The notes under the pieces: model-generated
What the model was told of the DNA's origin: nothing
The model's database searches: none
Seen by the model: the letters and a program-made list of their open reading frames with translations, nothing else
From: DATGLE01 sp035294325
Lineage (GTDB): Bacteria; Chloroflexota; Ktedonobacteria; Ktedonobacterales; Ktedonobacteraceae
Length of the DNA stretch: 9,951 nt
Reading direction: 5' to 3'
Assembly: GCA_035294325.1 (NCBI GenBank)
Contig: DATGLE010000286.1
Coordinates: forward strand, 1 to 9,951
Translations under genes and position numbers: made by a program
In this document: one piece after another, positions 1-4,929 of the stretch
Layout: each line of letters opens with the position of its first letter
How positions within the stretch are numbered: position 1 is the stretch's first letter

Positions 1-119
1 AGGACAAGCAGCGTCATGGCGATGGCGAATACGCCGTCACAGAGCATGATAAGGCGATCTTCGCTCGGCGCCTTCTCCTTCGGAGCCGGCGCTGCGGGCT
101 GCTTCTCTACAGGTTCCAT
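1..119 (-). CDS. TMEM175 (DUF1211) family potassium channel, N-terminal fragment
   Basis: Read on the minus strand from ATG at 119, the sequence runs off the left edge after 39 whole codons. A hydrophilic, Pro/Lys/Glu-rich head (residues 1-21) is followed by RLIMLCDGVFAIAMTLLV at 22-39. This is the start of the first membrane helix and signature of the TMEM175/DUF1211 family, usually R-x3-FSD-GVFAIAxTLLVL. Bacterial members are known as small membrane proteins forming potassium leak channels, each subunit usually having one six-helix repeat. Here FSD is replaced by LCD (residues 26-28), while Arg22 and Asp28 are kept. A GGAGAG ribosome site (126-131) lies 6 nt before the ATG, and an extended -10 box lies further upstream. 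The gene is divergent from the enoyl-CoA hydratase. Only the start is visible, so completeness cannot be judged; family assignment is fairly secure from the motif. Confidence 0.82.
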   Translation of the reverse strand, partial: MEPVEKQPAAPAPKEKAPSEDRLIMLCDGVFAIAMTLLV

Positions 120-158
120 GCCATACTCTCCAGTTTAAAGACTAAGAAAAACAGCATC

Positions 159-167
159 ATTATAACA
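159..167 (-). promoter_or_regulatory. Extended -10 promoter for the TMEM175-family gene
   Basis: On the minus strand the bases read TGT TATAAT: a perfect -10 hexamer with the TG extension one base upstream. It lies about 40 nt before the ATG at 119, implying a leader of roughly 30 nt. No good -35 hexamer is seen at the usual distance, as is common for extended -10 promoters. Prediction from sequence only. Confidence 0.5.
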
Positions 168-210
168 TAGCTTTCTCCAGGACGCCTCTAGACCTCACGC
201 CTGCGGCGTT

Positions 211-268
211 CGCGTCAGGGGTAGTGTGTTGCGAAAAATGCGCTTCGCAACACTCTACCCCTGACGCG
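211..268. repeat. Long near-perfect inverted repeat (hairpin) in the divergent spacer
   Basis: Arms 211-235 and 244-268 are complementary over 25 bp with a single mismatch (t225/t254), around an 8-nt loop. Pairing can be extended weakly outwards to about 208/271. It sits between two divergent promoters, so it is not placed to terminate either neighbouring gene, and no T-tract follows on either strand. It looks like a palindromic interspersed repeat (REP or MITE-like) rather than a terminator. No clear target-site duplication is seen. Confidence 0.8.
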
Positions 269-333
269 GCGGAGCAGCGCGAATGATCGGCAGAGAAGGG
301 AGGAAGCCTGTACCTCCAGCCTCATAAGCCGGG

Positions 334-342
334 TGGTATACT
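334..342 (+). promoter_or_regulatory. Putative extended -10 promoter for the hydratase-thiolase pair
   Basis: TGG TATACT forms an extended -10 element 52 nt before the hydratase ATG. No convincing -35 hexamer is present 16-18 nt upstream. A second AT-rich candidate (TATATT, 352-357) lies just downstream. The position fits the start of the two-gene unit, but this is sequence inference only. Confidence 0.4.
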
Positions 343-393
343 ACAGGAGAGTATATTGCAACCTGTATTTACAACAACGATTGAGGGAAGTTC

Positions 394-1170
394 ATGGCAG
401 ATTACCAGTATATCCTCGTGGAGCGCGACGAGAACGTTGGCATCGTCACTCTTAACCGGCCCAACGCCCTGAACGCACTGAATATCCAGCTTGTGGGCGA
501 GCTGGCCGACGCGCTGGAGGAACTTGATCGCGATGAGGCGATCCGCTGCATCGTCATTACGGGAGCGGGAGACCGGGCCTTTGCCGCAGGCGCCGACATC
601 AAGGAGATGTCCGATAAATCGCCCATCGAGATGATGCTGAGCGATTTCGAGCACTGGGGCCGCATCAAGCGCATCCATACGCCGATGATTGCGGCTGTTG
701 GCGGCTACGCGCTTGGAGGCGGTTGCGAACTGGCGATGAACTGCGATATGATCGTGGCCTCCGAGAACGCGCGCTTCGGCCAGCCCGAAATCCTGATCGG
801 TGTCATTCCCGGCGCCGGCGGAACCCAGCGCCTGGCACGCACCATCGGCAAGTATCGCACGATGGAGATGGTGCTGACCGGCGCACAGATCAGCGCTCAG
901 GAGATGGCAGCGCACGGCCTGGTGAACCGTGTGGTGCCGAAGGGCGAACATCTTACGGAGGCGCTCAAGCTGGCGAAGACTGTCGCGGCGCAGGCACCCA
1001 TCGCAGCACGCCTGGCAAAAGAGGCCGTGCTTGCCGCATTCGAGACGCCACTGGCAGAAGGGCTGGAGATCGAGCGTAGAAACTTCTATCTCCTCTTCGC
1101 AACGGAAGACATGCGCGAGGGCATGCGCGCATTTATCGAGAAGCGCAAGGCAGCATTTCAGGGAAGGTGA
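394..1170 (+). CDS. Enoyl-CoA hydratase (crotonase family)
   Basis: A 258-residue cytoplasmic enzyme of full crotonase length. It is expected to add water across the 2,3 double bond of an enoyl-CoA to give a 3-hydroxyacyl-CoA. Visible family features are NRPNALNALN (21-30), the oxyanion-hole segment AAGADIKEM (64-72), GYALGGGCELA (104-114) carrying catalytic Glu112, and FGQPEILIGVIPGAGGTQRL (128-147) carrying catalytic Glu132. The C-terminal ATEDMREGMRAFIEKR helix is typical of hydratases of this group, including PaaF. Both catalytic glutamates are present, favouring a true hydratase over a one-Glu isomerase. The start is set by a GAGGGA ribosome site (383-388) 5 nt before ATG. The thiolase begins 5 nt after its stop, so the two are probably co-transcribed. 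The exact substrate cannot be read from the sequence; no 3-hydroxyacyl-CoA dehydrogenase is present in the window. Confidence 0.95.
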   Translation: MADYQYILVERDENVGIVTLNRPNALNALNIQLVGELADALEELDRDEAIRCIVITGAGDRAFAAGADIKEMSDKSPIEMMLSDFEHWGRIKRIHTPMIAAVGGYALGGGCELAMNCDMIVASENARFGQPEILIGVIPGAGGTQRLARTIGKYRTMEMVLTGAQISAQEMAAHGLVNRVVPKGEHLTEALKLAKTVAAQAPIAARLAKEAVLAAFETPLAEGLEIERRNFYLLFATEDMREGMRAFIEKRKAAFQGR

Positions 1171-1175
1171 TACTT

Positions 1176-2372
1176 ATGGAAGACGCGATTATCGTCTCGG
1201 CGGTACGAACCCCCATCGGGCGCTACGGTGGCAGCCTCAAAGATGTGCGGCCCGACGACCTGGCCGCGCTCGTCGTCAGGGAGGCAATCGAGCGAGCGCA
1301 AATCGATCCCGGTAGTGTGGAAGATGTTATTCTCGGCTGCACCAACCAGGCCGGCGAGGATAATCGCAACGTGGCGCGCATGGCTCTGCTGCTGGCCGGA
1401 CTGCCCGTGGAGGTGGCCGGGCAGACGGTAAACCGGCTCTGCGGCTCCGGCCTCCAGGCTGTGAACAGCGCGGCCCAGGCCATCCAGACCGGCGCGGGCG
1501 ATACCTTCGTCGCCGGAGGCGTGGAGAGCATGACACGCGCCCCGTTCGTACTGGGCAAGAGCGACAGCGCATTCAGCCGCAACGCGCAGATCTACGACTC
1601 GACGATTGGCTGGCGCTTCACCAATCCCAGGCTCGCGGCCATGCATCATCCCTACAGTATGGGCGAGACGGCGGAGAACGTGGCCGAGCGCTACGGGGTG
1701 AGCCGCGAGGACCAGGATGCCTTCGCGCTGCGCAGTCACCGGCGGGCCGTTGCGGCGCAGCAAGCGGGGCGCTTCGCGGCGGAGATCGTTCCGGTGACGG
1801 TACCGCAGAAGAAGGGTGAGCCGCTTGTCGTGGCTGTGGATGAGCACCCGCGCCCCGATACGACGTTAGAGAAACTGGCGGCCCTCAAACCCGCTTTCCG
1901 CAAAGGCGGCACCGTTACGGCGGGCAACGCTGCCGGCATCAACGACGGCGCCGCCGCGCTGGTAATGATGGCACGCAGCCAGGCGGAACGGCGCGGCCTG
2001 CGGCCCCGCGCGCGTATCGTTGCCAGCGCCGTCGCGGGCGTCGACCCGGCATACATGGGCCTGGGGCCTATCCCGGCGACGCGCAAGGTTCTGCAACGGG
2101 CCGGCCTCAGCATCAGAGATATGGATCTGATCGAACTCAACGAGGCATTCGCGGCCCAGGCGCTCCAGTGCGTGCGCGAACTGGAGATCGACGAGGAGAA
2201 GCTTAACGTCAACGGCGGAGCTATCGCGCTGGGCCATCCTCTCGGCTGTAGCGGCGCGCGCATCGTTGTGACGCTGCTGCACGAATTGGAGCGGCGCGGC
2301 GGGCGCTACGGGCTGGCGACAATGTGCATCGGCGTCGGCCAGGGCATCGCCACGATCATCGAACGAATTTGA
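1176..2372 (+). CDS. Thiolase (acetyl-CoA acyltransferase), PcaF/PaaJ-like
   Basis: A 398-residue thiolase catalysing CoA-dependent cleavage of a 3-oxoacyl-CoA (or the reverse condensation). The nucleophile is Cys89 in NRLCGSG; NEAFAAQ is at 322-328; His354 lies in GHPLGCSGAR; and acid/base Cys384 lies in CIGVGQG, so the catalytic set is complete. The stretch STIGWRFTNP (142-151) followed by YSMGETAENVAERYG (160-174) resembles 3-oxoadipyl-CoA thiolases of the beta-ketoadipate and phenylacetate pathways (PcaF, PaaJ) more than plain acetoacetyl-CoA thiolases. That pathway link is an inference from remembered family sequences. I choose ATG 1176, preceded by GGAAGG about 8 nt upstream at the hydratase end, rather than the in-frame GTG at 1167, which overlaps the hydratase stop. 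Tight spacing indicates an operon with the hydratase. Confidence 0.94.
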   Translation: MEDAIIVSAVRTPIGRYGGSLKDVRPDDLAALVVREAIERAQIDPGSVEDVILGCTNQAGEDNRNVARMALLLAGLPVEVAGQTVNRLCGSGLQAVNSAAQAIQTGAGDTFVAGGVESMTRAPFVLGKSDSAFSRNAQIYDSTIGWRFTNPRLAAMHHPYSMGETAENVAERYGVSREDQDAFALRSHRRAVAAQQAGRFAAEIVPVTVPQKKGEPLVVAVDEHPRPDTTLEKLAALKPAFRKGGTVTAGNAAGINDGAAALVMMARSQAERRGLRPRARIVASAVAGVDPAYMGLGPIPATRKVLQRAGLSIRDMDLIELNEAFAAQALQCVRELEIDEEKLNVNGGAIALGHPLGCSGARIVVTLLHELERRGGRYGLATMCIGVGQGIATIIERI

Positions 2373-2375
2373 TAG

Positions 2376-2430
2376 AGATTGTGTGGGGACGCTCTGCCGA
2401 CGCAGCCGGCAGAGCGTCCCCACACAATCT
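2376..2430. repeat. Perfect 24-bp inverted repeat between thiolase and WD40 gene
   Basis: Arms 2376-2399 and 2407-2430 are perfectly complementary over 24 bp around a 7-nt loop (2400-2406). The hairpin starts 3 nt after the thiolase stop and ends just before the WD40 ribosome site (2433-2439). It lacks a following T-tract, so it is not a classic intrinsic terminator, though such a strong stem could impede transcription or protect RNA ends. Its arm tgtgtggggacgctctgccg matches the outer arm of the nested repeat at 3221-3240 at 16 of 20 positions, suggesting a shared family of palindromic interspersed repeats. Confidence 0.85.
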
Positions 2431-2445
2431 TCAGAGAGGATAATC

Positions 2446-3144
2446 ATGGCTGAAAGAATGGAATCTCTGCCACGAGAACTCCCTCGCCGCGCCGTTGTGA
2501 AGGGCGTTATCGGCCTGGCCCTTGCGCTCGTCGGAGCGGGCTGCGCTTCCGCGCGTCCAGCTTCCCCCACACCGACGCCTCTGCCACATCGTCCCACCCC
2601 TTCTCCATCCCCACAGATCGTATTGCATACTCCCACGCTCACCTATCGCGGCCACACAGCGACGGTAGATGCAGCAGCCTGGCATGGGACGCGCATCGTC
2701 TCCGGTTCCCTCGACAAGACGGCACAGGTCTGGGATGCGGCCACAGGCAGCAACGTATTCGTGTATCGCGGCCATCACGCATCGGTGATTACCGCGCGCT
2801 GGTCGCCCGATGGCACACGCATAGCTTCGGGGGGCGCGGACGCCACGGTGCAGGTCTGGGATGCCACCAGCGGCAAACACGTCCTGATCTATCGAGGGCA
2901 CTCCGGCGCCAGATCCGTCATCGATGTCGCCTGGTCGCCGCATGGCGATCTCCTGGCGTCGAGCGGAACAGACGAGACGGTGCAGGTCTGGAACGCCGTC
3001 ACAGGCAAGCACCTGCTGACCTATGACGGCCATGCCAGCCCCGTCTATCAACTGGCCTGGTCGCCCGATGGCTCCCGCATCGCCTCCGGCTCGGACGATA
3101 CGACGGTGCAGATCTTCAAGCTAAGCGGGATAGCCAGGCGGTAA
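2446..3144 (+). CDS. Tat-type lipoprotein-like protein with four WD40 repeats
   Basis: A 232-residue protein predicted to be exported. Residues 1-33 look like a twin-arginine signal: Arg14-Arg15 in PRRAVVKG, then a hydrophobic stretch (21-31) and a Cys at 33 in GAGC, an imperfect lipobox because position -3 is Gly. A Pro/Thr/Ser-rich linker (39-57) follows. Four WD40 repeats begin at Tyr67, Tyr107, Tyr149 and Tyr193, each with a Y-x-GH opening and an SG..D.TxQVWDA-like end; spacing grows 40, 42, 44 residues. WD40 repeats act as protein-binding scaffolds; the partner is unknown. Four repeats are fewer than the usual seven blades, so a closed propeller would need oligomerisation or a partner. 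ATG 2446 is preferred, with AGAGAGG 6 nt upstream; an in-frame GTG at 2383 lies inside the hairpin. It may be read through from the thiolase, since no separate promoter was found. Confidence 0.85.
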   Translation: MAERMESLPRELPRRAVVKGVIGLALALVGAGCASARPASPTPTPLPHRPTPSPSPQIVLHTPTLTYRGHTATVDAAAWHGTRIVSGSLDKTAQVWDAATGSNVFVYRGHHASVITARWSPDGTRIASGGADATVQVWDATSGKHVLIYRGHSGARSVIDVAWSPHGDLLASSGTDETVQVWNAVTGKHLLTYDGHASPVYQLAWSPDGSRIASGSDDTTVQIFKLSGIARR

Positions 3145-3222
3145 TATCTTCCTGAGCGTAGCCGCGCGATGATGGACGTTAACGACCAGGATCAGCAATG
3201 GGGAGAGAGGCGATGGCACCTG

Positions 3223-3386
3223 TGTAGGGACGCAGCGCCGCCCTGGACGTGCCACCCGCTCACATACCTGCGGCGCAAGTCCGCCCTGGCCCTTGCATCC
3301 ACGTTGGGGAAAGAGAAGATCGGGCGGACTTGCGCCGCAGGCCAACCACAGAGCGTTGCCAGGAACGGCGGCGCTGCATCCCTACA
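3223..3386. repeat. Outer inverted repeat of a nested, MITE-like palindromic element
   Basis: Outer arms 3223-3242 (tgtagggacgcagcgccgcc) and 3367-3386 are complementary at 19 of 20 positions; the mismatch is c3231/a3378. They enclose about 124 bp that contains a second, perfect inverted repeat. No protein is encoded inside. The outer arm resembles the arm of the hairpin at 2376-2430. No convincing target-site duplication flanks it, so calling it a mobile element is inference; a long imperfect stem-loop is what is directly seen. Confidence 0.8.
3267..3341. repeat. Inner perfect 20-bp inverted repeat of the nested element
   Basis: Arms 3267-3286 (cctgcggcgcaagtccgccc) and 3322-3341 are perfectly complementary over 20 bp with a 35-nt loop. 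It lies nearly centred inside the outer repeat (24 nt on one side, 25 on the other). This is consistent with one long folded element or with one palindrome inserted into another. Confidence 0.85.
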
Positions 3387-3446
3387 GCGGGGTTCGTTCC
3401 CGATGGTAGTTATTACAACTTTATAATGGCGCGGTCATGTATTGGC

Positions 3447-4505
3447 TTACGAGACGGCCTGGCGGCGCTGGACATCGGCGGTCATCGGCCCGAAAGCAGC
3501 GGCCAGCGATGAGCTGCCAGAGGACGCGCTGGCCTTCGAGATGGTGGCCTCGATCTGCTGAATCGAGGGATCGCTACAGACGTTCGAAGGCTGATTGTTC
3601 GTGAGCGAACAGATGGCGGCGGTCATGTAGTTGGCCGTGCCCAGGACGCCCTTTGAGAGATTATTGCCGCTGCTAAGCTGACTGGCGATATCCTGGTGCG
3701 AGAGCGGCTGCGAACTGGGATCGCCGGGATTGCTTCTGAGCAAACCTGGATCGTAGCTCGCGCCGAAAAGCATGTAGCGATTGCCGAAAGTGACGAACGG
3801 GAACGCGCCTGCCGTCTGCGTATACGGCGGCTTGTCGTAGGTATTCACGATCTGCTGCTGCTCTGCTGTCAGCGGCTGGAGCGGCTGCTGCTGCCCATCC
3901 TCCGCCTCAACCGGCACAAAATCGATGTACTGGCTGGTATAGCTGCTCTGGTAGAAGGTGAAGGTCGAGGTGCTGGGATACACATCGGTACTGGATGATG
4001 TTGTCTCGTGCAGGTTATGGAACGTGCCGAAGCGGCTCAGTGCGACAACCATGCTCCAGCGCTCAGCCGCGCAGTACGGGCAATACTCCGCTCCATAATA
4101 GAAGACTTCCGGCTTGCCCGTCGGACCTTTGAGCACCGCAGGCGAGCCGTTGGGTTTTTTGAAAGGATCGGGCAGGCCGCCGGTCCCCACCTGTGAAAGG
4201 ATGCCAGGATCAACGTTCGTCACCTGTTGCAACGTCCCCTCATCAACGGGCGTGCCCGTTGAAGTGCCCGTGGTTGGACTCGATTGCCGCGAGAGCAAGA
4301 AGAAGATGCCGACGACCACGGCCACAACCACCAGTGTGCCGGCGACGTAGGGCCAGGGACTACGTTTCGGGGCGCGTTTGCGGCTCTTTCTGACCGGTAT
4401 CTGGCTCTGTTGTCCTTCATTAAGGCGCTCTTTGCGCTGTTGCCGCACCTGCTCGCGCCTGGCTACAGCAGACCCTGAACTGCTGTACTGCTTCTTTTTA
4501 GCCAT
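3447..4505 (-). CDS. Membrane-anchored DUF929 protein with thioredoxin-like CPYC motif
   Basis: A 352-residue protein. The N-terminal 50 residues are very rich in Lys, Arg and Gln; a single membrane helix follows (about 52-71); then a Ser/Thr/Gly linker and a large C-terminal domain. By the positive-inside rule the C-terminal domain should lie outside the membrane. It begins around GKPEVFYYGAEYCPYCAAERW (130-150), with Cys142 and Cys145 in a CPYC motif. This segment matches what I recall of DUF929, a family with a thioredoxin-like redox fold known mainly from archaea and actinobacteria. Two more cysteines (299 and 310) could form a structural or resolving disulfide. Possible roles are disulfide exchange or protein folding outside the cell; the function is not established. 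The ribosome site is weak (AAGG about 14 nt upstream), but ATG 4505 gives a natural N-terminus. It is convergent with the WD40 gene. Confidence 0.85.
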   Translation of the reverse strand: MAKKKQYSSSGSAVARREQVRQQRKERLNEGQQSQIPVRKSRKRAPKRSPWPYVAGTLVVVAVVVGIFFLLSRQSSPTTGTSTGTPVDEGTLQQVTNVDPGILSQVGTGGLPDPFKKPNGSPAVLKGPTGKPEVFYYGAEYCPYCAAERWSMVVALSRFGTFHNLHETTSSSTDVYPSTSTFTFYQSSYTSQYIDFVPVEAEDGQQQPLQPLTAEQQQIVNTYDKPPYTQTAGAFPFVTFGNRYMLFGASYDPGLLRSNPGDPSSQPLSHQDIASQLSSGNNLSKGVLGTANYMTAAICSLTNNQPSNVCSDPSIQQIEATISKASASSGSSSLAAAFGPMTADVQRRQAVS

Positions 4506-4553
4506 ATATCTTGACGCTGCCTTTCAGAGAAAATGCCAGAATATATCAACGCT

Positions 4554-4562
4554 ATCATATCA
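4554..4562 (-). promoter_or_regulatory. Putative extended -10 promoter for the DUF929 gene
   Basis: On the minus strand TGA TATGAT forms an extended -10 element about 48 nt before the start codon. A second, overlapping-style candidate TGA TATATT lies closer, at plus coordinates 4540-4548. Neither has a clear -35 at standard spacing (CTGACG sits 19 nt upstream of the first). Which is used cannot be decided from the sequence. Confidence 0.35.
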
Positions 4563-4674
4563 CATGCCCTGCCGAGTGCGTCAGAGGTCATACCCCTCAC
4601 AGGGTACTATTTCCTTGTTCGCTTGCTCGCGCCTGCGCCGCGCGAATGTCCGACGAGAGCAGGCAAAGGGGTGG

Positions 4675-4681
4675 AATCAGA
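4675..4681. repeat. Left copy of target-site duplication of the MITE-like element
   Basis: The 7-mer aatcaga directly precedes the left terminal repeat and recurs at 4803-4809 directly after the right one. Because neighbouring bases also match, the duplication can be read as 9 bp (gaatcagac, 4674-4682 and 4802-4810) if the element is taken to start one base further in. Confidence 0.7.
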
Positions 4682-4802
4682 CCAGGGCTATGTAATGCTC
4701 GCCCGAAGCGGGGGTCAAGGGGGCGGCCGCCCCCTTGCGGGGCGCGGGGCGTCCCCGCCCAGACTCTTCCTTTCGGGCGTGGGGAGAATTACATAGCCCT
4801 GG
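4682..4802. mobile_element. 121-bp MITE-like element with 15-bp terminal inverted repeats
   Basis: The ends are perfect 15-bp inverted repeats: ccagggctatgtaat at 4682-4696 and its complement at 4788-4802. Inside are a second pairing block (gcccgaa 4701-4707 with ttcgggc 4772-4778), a perfect 20-bp palindrome (4717-4736), and a small GC-rich hairpin around 4745-4759, giving a cloverleaf-like fold. It is flanked by a 7-bp (or 9-bp) direct repeat, the expected trace of transposase-made staggered cuts. It has no coding capacity, so it would need a transposase supplied in trans by a related insertion sequence. The parent family is not identifiable here. It sits between divergent promoters, ending 17 bp before the nitrilase -35 box. 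Confidence 0.75.
4717..4736. repeat. Perfect 20-bp GC-rich palindrome inside the MITE-like element
   Basis: The two 10-bp halves, aagggggcgg and its complement, are perfectly self-complementary with no loop and contain an 8-bp gcggccgc core. It would form the central arm if the element folds as DNA or RNA. Confidence 0.9.
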
Positions 4803-4809
4803 AATCAGA
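4803..4809. repeat. Right copy of target-site duplication of the MITE-like element
   Basis: aatcaga follows the right terminal repeat immediately and matches the left copy at 4675-4681. The reconstructed empty site would read through this 7-mer once. Confidence 0.7.
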
Positions 4810-4819
4810 CGCCCTATCA

Positions 4820-4847
4820 TAGACAGAATAGATCAAAGTGCTATAAT
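4820..4847 (+). promoter_or_regulatory. Strong sigma70-type promoter for the nitrilase gene
   Basis: TAGACA (4820-4825, five of six consensus bases) is followed by a 16-bp spacer and a perfect TATAAT (4842-4847), which also carries the TG extension (t4839 g4840). Transcription would start near 4854, giving a leader of about 70 nt that contains a short ORF. It is the best promoter in the window with the one before the kinase. It begins 18 bp after the MITE-like element. Confidence 0.65.
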
Positions 4848-4863
4848 ATCATCAGGTTCAAGG

Positions 4864-4929
4864 ATGAGCATAATGACACAGGCATATGAGTATAACCTTT
4901 CTCGCAGTCACGAGCAGGAGCAGACATGA
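4864..4929 (+). CDS. Possible 21-residue leader ORF overlapping the nitrilase start
   Basis: A short frame from ATG 4864 (or ATG 4873, with AAGGA 4860-4864 placed 8 nt upstream of it) lies wholly downstream of the predicted transcription start. It ends in TGA at 4927-4929, overlapping the nitrilase ATG at 4926-4928 as ATGA, the classic arrangement for translational coupling. The peptide MTQAYEYNLSRSHEQEQT has no recognised family and no run of one regulatory amino acid. It could be a coupling ORF that feeds ribosomes to the nitrilase, or simply chance. Weakly supported. Confidence 0.3.
   Translation: MSIMTQAYEYNLSRSHEQEQT

Larger units (their letters stand above)
3145..3446. other. Convergent intergenic spacer without genes
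   Basis: This 302-nt stretch lies between the ends of the plus-strand WD40 gene and the minus-strand DUF929 gene. Open frames in it are short and overlap the palindromic arms, so I do not call a gene. More than half is occupied by the nested inverted repeat (3223-3386). No hairpin followed by a T-tract is obvious for either gene, so the long repeat itself may provide the transcription boundary. Confidence 0.7.
4506..4925. other. Divergent spacer between DUF929 and nitrilase genes
   Basis: A 420-nt stretch holding, from left to right: candidate minus-strand promoters for the DUF929 gene (4540-4562), about 110 nt (4563-4673) where I see nothing specific, a MITE-like element with duplicated target site, a strong plus-strand promoter (4820-4847), and a possible short leader ORF. 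Longer plus-strand open frames here cross the element, have no domain signature, and look accidental. Confidence 0.7.

Noticed and set aside
1167..1175. GTG start for the thiolase overlapping the hydratase stop
   Set aside because: It adds only three residues before the conserved N-terminus, and ATG 1176 is better spaced from GGAAGG.
1158..1847. 229-residue minus-strand open frame antisense to the thiolase
   Set aside because: It overlaps clear thiolase coding sequence and has no recognisable motif.
2376..2430. Classic Rho-independent terminator after the thiolase
   Set aside because: The stem is strong but no T-tract follows on either strand, and the arm sequence recurs at 3221-3240, favouring a dispersed palindrome.
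2383..2445. N-terminal extension of the WD40 protein from a GTG at 2383
   Set aside because: The extra 21 codons lie in the perfect hairpin, have no ribosome site, and would precede an otherwise well-formed Tat signal; ATG 2446 with AGAGAGG is better.
3211..3406. Direct repeat cgatgg flanking the nested palindrome as a target-site duplication
   Set aside because: The copies (3211-3216 and 3401-3406) are only 6 bp, lie at unequal distances from the arms, and are not adjacent to them.
3422..3427. Plus-strand TATAAT in the convergent spacer
   Set aside because: No plus-strand gene lies downstream of it and no -35 box is at a suitable distance; probably chance in an AT-rich patch.
4511..4822. 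103-residue plus-strand open frame in the divergent spacer
   Set aside because: It runs through the MITE-like element, has Arg/Pro/Cys-rich composition typical of GC-rich non-coding frames, and shows no ribosome site or domain.
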